DNA of 11,005 nucleotides, from positions 3,560 to 14,564 of the forward strand of contig JAOZLO010000028.1 in assembly GCA_029934775.1 (NCBI GenBank), in the 5' to 3' direction. Below, piece after piece: positions 1-7,200 of this stretch (position 1 is its first letter; each line of letters opens with the position of its first letter). The stretch comes from Desulfocapsaceae bacterium (GTDB taxonomy: Bacteria > Desulfobacterota > Desulfobulbia > Desulfobulbales > Desulfocapsaceae). The notes below the pieces were generated by a model. That model did no database searches, was not told the origin of the DNA, and saw only the letters and a list, made by a program, of their open reading frames with translations. The position numbers and the translations under genes are program-made.

Positions 1-282
1 AATTTAATTTCTCAAAGTTCCTTTTCCAGTCATTTAGAACAAACTATCCAACTTCAAGATATAGTTTTAAAAGAACAACTAATATTTCTTAGTGGAAATA
101 CAGCTCTGATTCGATATAGCTTTACAAATAATGAGGAATATAGTCAAGAAATCAATTATTACTGGGAGAACTTGCCTATTATAGCTGATAGTTTAACAGT
201 TGAACCGGGGGCTGCCATCGAAGGTGAAATCAGAGCTGCAGCAAAAGATGAAAAACCGGTCACAAAACAAGCCAAAAAATAA
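1..282 (+). CDS. 3' end of an unrecognised protein gene (partial)
   Basis: Frame 1 is open from the first base of the window to a TAA at 280-282, giving the last 93 residues of a protein whose start lies outside. The visible part is polar and rich in N, Q, S and E, with a stretch of alternating hydrophobic residues (IFLSGNTALIRYSF, about residues 30-43) that suggests beta strands. It ends in a charged Ala/Lys tail (KPVTKQAKK). Codon choice is more AT-rich (TTA, ATA, AAT) than in the downstream genes. No catalytic motif, cysteine pair or membrane segment is visible, and I do not recognise the family. It lies 67 bp upstream of the ATP-grasp gene on the same strand with no terminator between, so cotranscription is possible. 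An open frame this long in AT-rich DNA is unlikely by chance, but the call rests on that alone. Confidence 0.55.
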   Translation, partial: NLISQSSFSSHLEQTIQLQDIVLKEQLIFLSGNTALIRYSFTNNEEYSQEINYYWENLPIIADSLTVEPGAAIEGEIRAAAKDEKPVTKQAKK

Positions 283-349
283 AACCGGGTTCAAATTCCA
301 CTGGCCCTGACAATCAGAACTCAGTTCAGTACCCGTACAGAGTAAGTAA

Positions 350-1186
350 GTGGTTACACTGATGCAGCCTGGAGATAATCTTGTGCAAAACCCTCCTGAA
401 ATAATACGAGACAGTGACACTCTATTCCGCTATTACAACCAGCTGTCGGATTCCACAGTAGTCTGCACAAGGATCCGACTGAAAATCGGTGAAGAACATC
501 TTCTCACTGATCTCACAGAGCGGGGAATAACCCTTATTCCTTCAGCAACAGCACAACTTGCCAGCCGCTCAAAAGTCTTTCAGGCAAGACTCTTCAGTGA
601 TTATATGCTGCCCGGTACCTGCGCAATATATGATACTCACACTCTCCTTAACACCATCTCCCTTTATCAAAAACAGGCAATCGGCCAGGTCGTACTTAAA
701 CGGGAACGTAAAAATGGCGGTCAAGGAGTTCATCTCTTTCCCCATATTGAAGATATATATAATCAGGTGATAGGAGGAGCTTTTGACCTGCCTTTTGTTG
801 TACAACCATTCAAACCCGACAGCAGGGATATAAGAGTTATTCTTCTAGATGATTACCTGGAAGCCTACGAGCGGAGAAACGATTATAATTTTAGAAAAAA
901 TCTTCATTGTGGCGGGCAATCCATACCTTTTAGTCTGAGTAAAAAGCAGATCACTTTCTGCAGGAAGATTATGACCAGAGGACGATTTTCTTATGCCCAC
1001 ATTGATCTTCTCTTAAGCGAAAAAAAAGAATGCTGGATGACCGAAATCAATCTGCGAGGGGGGTTAAGGGGAGCAAAAATTACAGGTGAGACATACCGAA
1101 AAAAAATTGAGTCCATCCATGAACAACTCCTCTTAAATCGCAGAAAAAGGACCAGCCAGAAGAAAAAAAGGGAGACACCTCTTTAA
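350..1186 (+). CDS. ATP-grasp domain protein, RimK-like ligase family
   Basis: Predicted ATP-dependent carboxylate-amine (or thiol) ligase of the ATP-grasp superfamily, 278 residues; the substrate is unknown. Visible motifs run in RimK order: a short N-terminal region (1-105); an ATP-binding lysine and glycine-rich loop in VVLKRERKNGGQGVHLF (K117, GGQG 123-126); hinge VVQPF (150-154); SRDIRV (158-163), matching the R-x-R/D-x-R segment of RimK and glutathione synthetase; YERRNDYNFRKNLHCGG (173-189), equivalent to the RimK segment around FRSNLHRGG; and the Mg-binding acidic residues D219 (AHIDLL) and E232/N234 (TEINLRGGLRG), matching the E-x-N motif. The C-terminus is strongly basic. GTG at 350 is the longest start; ATG at 362 (MQPGDNL) is an alternative, and neither has a good Shine-Dalgarno sequence. 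It is convergent with dsrC, and its last codons form the dsrC terminator. RimK itself is not claimed, because the substrate-binding N-terminal half is not recognisable. Confidence 0.82.
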   Translation: MVTLMQPGDNLVQNPPEIIRDSDTLFRYYNQLSDSTVVCTRIRLKIGEEHLLTDLTERGITLIPSATAQLASRSKVFQARLFSDYMLPGTCAIYDTHTLLNTISLYQKQAIGQVVLKRERKNGGQGVHLFPHIEDIYNQVIGGAFDLPFVVQPFKPDSRDIRVILLDDYLEAYERRNDYNFRKNLHCGGQSIPFSLSKKQITFCRKIMTRGRFSYAHIDLLLSEKKECWMTEINLRGGLRGAKITGETYRKKIESIHEQLLLNRRKRTSQKKKRETPL

Positions 1187-1200
1187 GAGGTGCCTCCCTT
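1163..1200 (-). terminator. Rho-independent terminator of dsrC, inside the 3' end of the ATP-grasp gene
   Basis: Arms 1168-1181 (AAGGGAGACACCTC) and 1187-1200 (GAGGTGCCTCCCTT) pair over 14 positions with one A-C mismatch around a 5-nt loop. Read on the minus strand, the stem is followed directly by a run of seven T (complement of 1163-1169), so it is a strong terminator for dsrC, whose stop is 31 bp upstream. On the plus strand the hairpin is followed by TGTCATTCTC, a poor U-tract, so it would stop the ATP-grasp transcript less well. The ATP-grasp stop codon TAA (1184-1186) lies in the loop. Confidence 0.88.
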
Positions 1201-1230
1201 TGTCATTCTCACCGTTCAGCTTGTAACTCT

Positions 1231-1548
1231 TTATACACAGCCTGTCGGTTTAGGAAGTCCAGCCATTTTACAAGCTCCCTTTCCTGGTCCCGATGGAAAC
1301 AGTTCATAAATTCTCTTCAATGGGAAACCGGTAGTCTTGGAAAGAATTCGTACCATAGGAGCAATGCCGTTTTTCTTGTAGTACTCTTGAAGTGCATCGA
1401 TGACTTTCTGATGCTCGTCAGTCATCTCTCCTATTCCCTCAACGCTTTTTACGTAGTCAACCCAGTCTGCATTAAAATCATCGCCGTTAAGCAGAAAACC
1501 ATCTTCATCTACTTCAAATTTTGATTCATTGTGTTCGAGTGTTGGCAT
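1231..1548 (-). CDS. dsrC: DsrC, sulfur-carrier partner of dissimilatory sulfite reductase (DsrC/TusE family)
   Basis: A 105-residue protein of the DsrC/TusE/RspA family. The C-terminal arm FPSGPGKGACKMAGLPKP ends in TGCV and carries both redox cysteines, C93 and the penultimate C104. They are eleven residues apart, the hallmark of true DsrC; TusE keeps only the penultimate one. In sulfate reducers DsrC takes the sulfur from DsrAB-bound sulfite as a C-terminal trisulfide, which the membrane complex DsrMKJOP then reduces. Other family landmarks are the N-terminal FEVDEDGFLL, the WVDYV helix, and the Y-KKNGIAPMVRIL-K helix-turn-helix-like segment (57-71). The ATG is supported by a near-perfect Shine-Dalgarno sequence, AAGGAGG at 1560-1554, five bases upstream. 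The gene appears monocistronic, with its own upstream region and terminator. dsrAB is not in the window, in keeping with dsrC often lying apart from dsrAB in sulfate reducers. Confidence 0.96.
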   Translation of the reverse strand: MPTLEHNESKFEVDEDGFLLNGDDFNADWVDYVKSVEGIGEMTDEHQKVIDALQEYYKKNGIAPMVRILSKTTGFPLKRIYELFPSGPGKGACKMAGLPKPTGCV

Positions 1549-1553
1549 TGCAA

Positions 1554-1560
1554 CCTCCTT
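1554..1560 (-). promoter_or_regulatory. Strong ribosome-binding site of dsrC
   Basis: The minus strand reads AAGGAGG-TTGCA-ATG, an almost full anti-16S match with 5-nt spacing. It fixes the dsrC start at 1548 and is the only strong Shine-Dalgarno sequence in the window, fitting the high expression known for DsrC. Confidence 0.85.
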
Positions 1561-2174
1561 CTAAATTTTATTTGATAGCTTACGCTGTTTTCAAAATCCC
1601 GATAAAACCCAACTAGACTAGAGCTTTTTACTATAGGACAATCGTTTTGTCAAGTGAATGACAAATCATTTTCTACTCTTTTCACAGCCTTCACAGCAAA
1701 TATTATATATAGTTATATCAAATAGATAAAAATGTATGGCACAATTTTATTACTAAAATAAACAGGCTGATATACAAAATCCATATCCCTCATTATTCTT
1801 TTTTCCATACCGCTGGAATCCTGGCAAAAAATCAGTACTTCCACGTTAATCTGCACAGGTTTAAATTTTTAATAATGTTTGAATTCGGTTGAATATCTCC
1901 CCCAGGAACGAAAAAACGTAGAAAAATTCCTAACACCCTTGAAATACTTTAACGAAGCATGAAAAGCAATGTAATAGGGATTCGAAGAAGCATCGCTAAA
2001 AATAATAAAATAGACCAGGATAACGGTGACCCAAACTGTTATTACAGGAAATTACTTGCACAGGATCCAAAGAAAGAGTAAATCGAACCATATTAAAATA
2101 TCATACATAGTCGAAGCCAACATCTGCGGATTGTTTTCCAGGCTTTTAATATCAACCATAAACAGAGTCCTTTC
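1561..2174. other. Divergent intergenic region between dsrC and the ppiD-like gene; no gene seen
   Basis: About 610 bp, strongly AT-rich (for example 1699-1735 is nearly all A and T), separating the two divergent genes. Apart from the palindrome and promoter elements near dsrC, I see a 7-bp direct repeat TTCACAG at 1681-1687 and 1690-1696, and AT-rich stretches that could hold -10 elements for either direction. An open frame starting at 2026 runs into the ppiD-like gene in another frame; its protein is low-information and it has no ribosome-binding site, so I do not call it. No tRNA fold or intrinsic terminator was found by eye. Confidence 0.6.
1625..1664 (-). promoter_or_regulatory. Candidate dsrC promoter overlapped by a Rex-like palindrome
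   Basis: On the minus strand, TTGACA (complement of 1648-1653) is a perfect -35 element. It is followed at 17 bp by TAAAAA (complement of 1625-1630, 4 of 6 matches to TATAAT). A better -10, TATAGT (1630-1635), sits only 12 bp away; paired instead with TTCACT (1653-1658) it has a 17-bp spacer. Over the -35 lies TTGTCAAGTGAATGACAA (1647-1664), whose outer arms TTGTCA/TGACAA are perfectly inverted (7 bp each with flanking bases). It matches the Rex consensus TTGTGAA-N4-TTCACAA at 11 of 14 positions by eye. Rex is an NADH/NAD+-sensing repressor reported to control sulfate-reduction genes in Desulfovibrio. The palindrome is seen; the regulator and start site are inferred. Confidence 0.45.
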
Positions 2175-4070
2175 ATGCTGCAAATACTTCGAAGAAAAGC
2201 ACAATCTACTTTTATTCAAAGCCTCGTCGTCATCATTGCTCTGGTTTTTATCTTCTGGGGTGTCGGTACCAATATGATGGGGAGTCGTGAAGCTGCCATT
2301 TTGGTAAACGATGAAGAAGTTTCATTTCAAGAATTCCAACAGGCCTATGACAGGGCTTACCAGCGTTTCAGTGACCAGTTTGGCGGAAATGTCCCAAAAG
2401 GTCTCGCAGAAACCCTCGGTATTAAACAACAGGTCATAAACCAGTTGATCCAGACAACTCTTCTCAGGCAGGGTGCTGAACAAATGGGCATCATCATCAG
2501 TGGTGAAGAGATACAGGCTATAATTAAAGAAATGGTACAGTTTCAAAATAATGGTGTCTTCAGTCTTGAACAGTATAAAACTGTCCTCGCCTCTAACCGT
2601 CTTGCCCCGAGCAAATTTGAAGCATCCATGCGGTACGACAAACTATCGGAAACAGCTGCCCGCGAAATTGGCAATTTCGTAACAGTTGCCACTGATTTTG
2701 AAATTCGAGATATTTTCAGCCAGACTAATAAAACGGTCTCCCTCAATTATTTGACAATTTCACCATCATCTTTTTCTGATACAATTGAGACAAATAATGA
2801 AATTTTATCCGACTGGTTGGAAACAGTAAAAGAACAATACAAAACTGAACCTCAGCTGCAGCTCAAATATTTAGCCTTCACCTATGACTCTGTCGGAAAA
2901 AAAATTGAAGTTGACCGGGCAGAGATAGAAAAATATTACCAGGCTAATCTTTCCTCATACAGAACAGGTGAACAACGCCACGCCAGGCATATACTTTTAA
3001 CAGCGGACGAAAATAGTCCGGCTACTCTCCACAGTGAAAAGTCCGTCAAAGCGGCTGAAATACTGTCACTTGCCAGAGGAGGCGAAAATTTTATCGAACT
3101 TGCTGAAAAATATTCCGAAGGGCCAAGCAGGGACGCTGGTGGTGACCTTGGCTTTTTCACCCGGGGCAGCATGGTGCCTGCTTTTGATGCAGCAGTCTTT
3201 GCAATGAAATCCGGGGAGATAAGTGAGATAATAAAAACCCGTTTTGGTTACCATATTATCTTGCTTGAAGAGATCAAACCTCAATCAACTCAAGAACTGA
3301 CAGAAGTCCAGGATTCAATTATCACACTATTACAGAGAAAAGCAGCAGAAAGCATCGCTTTTCAGATGGCCAACAATGCTTATGAGGGAATAATTGGTGC
3401 AGGAAGTCTTGACAAATACACCAGTGAAAATCCTGCTGCAGAAATAATAGCGACAAGTTTTTTTCCTCGCTCCAATCCTCCTGAAACGCTGTCGAATGAT
3501 CCAGCATTTATAGATAAAGCTTTCGCCCTGAACAAAGGTGAACTCAGTTCGCTGATTAAGGGACAATCAGGTTATGCAATACTCTACGCAGAAGATATAA
3601 TAGAACCAGCTTTACCTGTATTTGCAGATGTAAAGGATCGTCTGCAGAAAGACTACATAAAGAAAAAATCAGCAGAAATGGCAAACACAACAGCAAAAGA
3701 ATTACTCAGTGAGGTTCGTTCAGGAAAAGAACTGAAAACTGTTGCTGCCGAACATGACATCGAGATAAAGGAATCAGGATACCTCAGTCAGAAAGAACCG
3801 GACAAAAATGGCTCATTCCCTGCTGAGCTGCTCTCCCAGGTATTCCTTCTGTCTCCAGCATCCCCCTTTCCCGAAGAACCGGGACAGGTAGGAGATGATT
3901 ACTATATTTACGGTTTTACAGACAGTAACATACCAGAATTACCAAGTAAATCCGATGAAATTGAGCAATTGAAAAATAATTTGATACGTTTTAAACAACA
4001 ACAACTGCTCTCCGCCTGGTTAATGCATCAGGAAAAAAATGCAACAATCACAAAACACCAAAGTCTCTAA
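2175..4070 (+). CDS. ppiD: Membrane-anchored parvulin-type chaperone / peptidyl-prolyl isomerase (PpiD/SurA-like)
   Basis: A 631-residue protein, close to the 623 of E. coli PpiD. It begins with a short basic cytoplasmic stretch (LRRK) and one membrane helix (about 13-32, SLVVIIALVFIFWGVG), so the body should lie in the periplasm. Next come the SurA_N-type region (AAILVNDEEVSFQEFQQAY at 40-58, then helices to about 180), a linker, and a complete parvulin domain at about 267-368. That domain shows QRHARHILL, FIELAEKYSEGPS, GGDLGFF, MVPAF and FGYHIILLEEIKP. A second, degenerate PpiC-like block is visible around 465-495 (FALNKGELSSLIKGQSGYAI), as is usual in PpiD. The role is to help outer-membrane and secreted proteins fold at the exit of the Sec translocon. 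The ATG at 2175 has no clear Shine-Dalgarno sequence, but the basic/TM start fits the family. It is a single-gene transcript by its terminator. Confidence 0.9.
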   Translation: MLQILRRKAQSTFIQSLVVIIALVFIFWGVGTNMMGSREAAILVNDEEVSFQEFQQAYDRAYQRFSDQFGGNVPKGLAETLGIKQQVINQLIQTTLLRQGAEQMGIIISGEEIQAIIKEMVQFQNNGVFSLEQYKTVLASNRLAPSKFEASMRYDKLSETAAREIGNFVTVATDFEIRDIFSQTNKTVSLNYLTISPSSFSDTIETNNEILSDWLETVKEQYKTEPQLQLKYLAFTYDSVGKKIEVDRAEIEKYYQANLSSYRTGEQRHARHILLTADENSPATLHSEKSVKAAEILSLARGGENFIELAEKYSEGPSRDAGGDLGFFTRGSMVPAFDAAVFAMKSGEISEIIKTRFGYHIILLEEIKPQSTQELTEVQDSIITLLQRKAAESIAFQMANNAYEGIIGAGSLDKYTSENPAAEIIATSFFPRSNPPETLSNDPAFIDKAFALNKGELSSLIKGQSGYAILYAEDIIEPALPVFADVKDRLQKDYIKKKSAEMANTTAKELLSEVRSGKELKTVAAEHDIEIKESGYLSQKEPDKNGSFPAELLSQVFLLSPASPFPEEPGQVGDDYYIYGFTDSNIPELPSKSDEIEQLKNNLIRFKQQQLLSAWLMHQEKNATITKHQSL

Positions 4071-4093
4071 GAAGCTGATAGTTTCTCCCTTTC

Positions 4094-4132
4094 AAGGATC
4101 AATCGGAGCCAACCTCGATTGATCCTTTTTTT
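4094..4132 (+). terminator. Rho-independent terminator of the ppiD-like gene
   Basis: Perfect 12-bp stem AAGGATCAATCG (4094-4105) / CGATTGATCCTT (4116-4127) with a 10-nt loop, followed by seven T (4126-4132). It starts 24 bp after the stop codon and separates the ppiD-like gene from the SNF2 gene. Confidence 0.92.
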
Positions 4133-4175
4133 ATGGCATTTCACCCATGCAGGAAAACACTTCCCTATTTTCTGG

Positions 4176-4201
4176 TTCTCTTAAGGGAAAGAGAATGATA
4201 T
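4176..4201 (+). promoter_or_regulatory. Inverted repeat upstream of the SNF2 gene, possible operator/promoter
   Basis: TTCTCTT (4176-4182), six bases, then AAGAGAA (4189-4195) form a perfect 7-bp inverted repeat. Immediately downstream is TATAGT (around 4199-4204), 5 of 6 matches to a -10 element; the -35 is poor (TTCTCT with 16-bp spacing). After the ppiD-like terminator the SNF2 gene needs its own promoter, and this is the best candidate in the 123-bp gap. It could equally be a chance repeat or an RNA hairpin. Confidence 0.3.
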
Positions 4202-4255
4202 AGTGTCAGGTTATTATTTAATCTCGAAATATCTTCCCACAAACCCAAAACAACC

Positions 4256-7200
4256 ATGCAAACAACCCCCCTCCTAGAGCAATACAAAAAACTTTCTCTT
4301 TTTGAACAGTCCCTCATGCAGTTTATTTCCATTGTGTATGAACCTGCTCACTCGACCCTTATAGTGAACTGCCTGCGAAAACTTGAATTCAAAAATCCCC
4401 GGGGTAATCGCCCCACGGTAACCAATCTTAACCACTATCTTTCCAAATTTGAACAATTTGGGCTTCTCACACAGGAGAAGCAATGTTCTCCTGAGATCGT
4501 TGAAGCTTTAAGCAAAATTGCTGTTGCAGAAGGAATCTTCAAGCTCTATGCAAAAGTGATACAGAATGAGGCACCTGTTTCATACTATTATGGCAAATGG
4601 ACCACCAGATGCTGGCGGGCCATGAGAGAGATGCGAATAGGGGTCTATACCCAGGAGTTTAGCCTCATAGATGATGCCCAGGAATTTCTCGATAACCAAT
4701 GCAGGGACCTTGTATCCACATCCCCACCGACTGTCCAGATTATGACCCAACCGTTTGATGCCGCCTGGTTTCGAACCCTCCCCACTTCTTTTCAGTTTTA
4801 TCTGCTCAATAATGTTCTGCAATATGGTCAGGAGACACTTTCAGGTTATCCGGAAATTCTGGCATTTCTATCCAGCAAAGATGAATTAGCAGACTTAAAT
4901 GTTGATGAGCAATTACCTTTTAGAAGACTCCTCTTTAATGAGCTGCTCTTTCAAGGACGATTTACAGATGCAAAAGAGCTTGTTACAGTTCACCAGAACT
5001 CATTCAAGGGAACTGGGGCTCTCGGCACAATCCTCTTTTTAACGGGTGAAAAAGAGACAGCCCTTGCTTCATATGAAGAAGATATCCGTTTTTTGAAAGA
5101 ATGCAGTAATAGCGAAAATGTATCTCTTTTTGGACCCACTGGGCTTTTTTATATCCTGGCAAGAATCTCAAGCCAGAAAAAAGACTACCCCGCCATTGCC
5201 AACCAGATCGGAATTGCCCTGTTACAGTTCAGGGGAGCCCCGGAAAATGATGCCTATAGTTACCTTGCAACTGTTATAGAATCACAAATCACTGAAGGAA
5301 TGCAGGGGGTAGAAATTGTACTGCCGGAAATTTCAACTCAAAATGCCCTGACTGTTGTCTTCGCCGGTCTTTGTCAATATTGGTTGAACAGTTCTATCCA
5401 ACCTGACATTGAGGCCGAAATTGTTGCCTTTTTCGAAAAAGCCCGATCGGGGAATTATGGTTTTTTCACCCTCGTATTAGGTGATATTCTCTCTACTCTT
5501 CTCCATGACAACGTAACCTATCTCTCTATCAACTCAGATCTACGTGAAAAATCCGGTATAATCTCTCTTCTGTCAATACTTGAACCTGAAGAGCCATGGA
5601 AGCGCAGCCTCCAGGCACTCATCCATGCCACCTCACAGGATGACGAAACACCTCCGAAAGCTATCCGACTGGTCTGGGTGATCTCGTTTGAACGGAACAA
5701 AATTAACATCAACCCCAGAGAACAGAAACTTGGCCCAATTAAAAAATGGAGCAAGGGCAGACCTATTTCTTTGTCAAGACTCTACCAGACAAACCAGCTG
5801 ACCTATTTAACCCCACAGGATCGAAAAATTTGTGCTGCAATTAAGAAAATACATAATGTAGAAACCCAGGGAACTACCTATCATTTTGAAATGGACAAGG
5901 CCCTGGTGGCAATGATAAGTCATCCTCTGCTTTTTCTGTCAGAATCTGATGCTACTCCCGTGGAGTTTGTCGCAGGTGAGCCAGAACTACTCGTGGAAGA
6001 GCGAGGTGAATCTCTCCATATCCGGTTTGCTCAGCCTGTTTCCAGCAGTAACATCAGTTACTACAGGGAGACACCTACCCGGGTAAAAATAATCACAATT
6101 AATGACAATCATCGCCGCATTGCGCAAATAACAGGGAAAGACGGAATAACAGTGCCTCTTTCGGCGAGTGAACAGGTACTGACCGCCATTGGCAATATAT
6201 CCTCGTTTATGACAGTCCACTCGGCAATAGCAGCAGACAATGCCGGTAACCGACCTTCCAATATCACTTTTGTTGATTCCGATTCAACCACTTATATACA
6301 TCTTGTTCCATACGGTACCGGCTTTCGCCTGGAGATGTTTGTTAAACCTTTCATTGATGGAGGGCATTACCTCAAACCCGGTCAGGGAGTAGAAAACATA
6401 ATGGCCGAAGTAAAAGGAAAAAGACTGCAGACAAAAAGAAACCTGGCATTGGAAGAGGAAAAGGCCCGTGATGTTGAAGAACTCTGCCCCATACTCGATC
6501 TGGCCATCGACTTGGAACAGGAAAATGACAGAGAATGGCACCTGCAGGATCCTGACGACTGCCTACAGGCACTAACTGAACTACAGGCTATCAGGGACAA
6601 AGTAAAAATAGAATGGCCAGAGGGTGAGAAGCTTATCATTAACCAGAGAGCATCTCTTGAAAACTTGAACCTGAAAATACGAACAAACCGTCAGAACTGG
6701 TTTGCAATGAGTGGACATCTCACCCTTGATCAGGGCCAGGTGATAGAACTTAAAGAATTATTGACAAAAATAAAGAGCACATCGGGTAGATTCGTAGAGA
6801 TAGCCAAGGGACAATTTATTGCACTCACCCAGGAATTCAAAAAACGTCTGGAAGATATGAATGTTTTTTCAGACGGATACCAGGATGAAGACAGTGACGA
6901 GATCCTTTTCCACCCACTGGCCGCACTGGTACTCGGGAAACTCACTGATCAGACAAAAACAGATGCTGATGCGGGATGGAAGGACCAGACGGAAAAGATC
7001 CGTGAAGCACAAAATTTCACCCCCGAAATACCCTCTACCCTGCAGGCTGAACTGAGAGATTATCAAAAAGAGGGCTATTACTGGCTGGCCCGCCTTGCCC
7101 ACTGGGGAGTGGGTGGTTGTCTCGCCGACGATATGGGCCTAGGTAAAACCGTACAATCACTGGCTATTATCCTTAAACTTGCAGCGAATGGCCCATCTCT

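Noticed and set aside
283..316. GGTTCAAATTCC followed by ACTGGCCCTGACA looks like a tRNA T-loop and 3' acceptor end.
   Set aside because: The bases flanking TTCAAAT do not form a 5-bp T-stem, and no acceptor, D-arm or anticodon partner can be placed upstream, which is coding. No integrase or second copy marks it as an attachment site.
1737..1753. TGGCAC at 1737-1742 as a possible sigma-54 -24 element.
   Set aside because: The required TTGCA/T element 5 bp downstream is absent (TATTA instead).
2026..2277. An 83-residue plus-strand frame before the ppiD-like gene.
   Set aside because: It overlaps the conserved membrane-anchor start of the ppiD-like gene in another frame, ends inside it, and its sequence looks like translated noncoding DNA.
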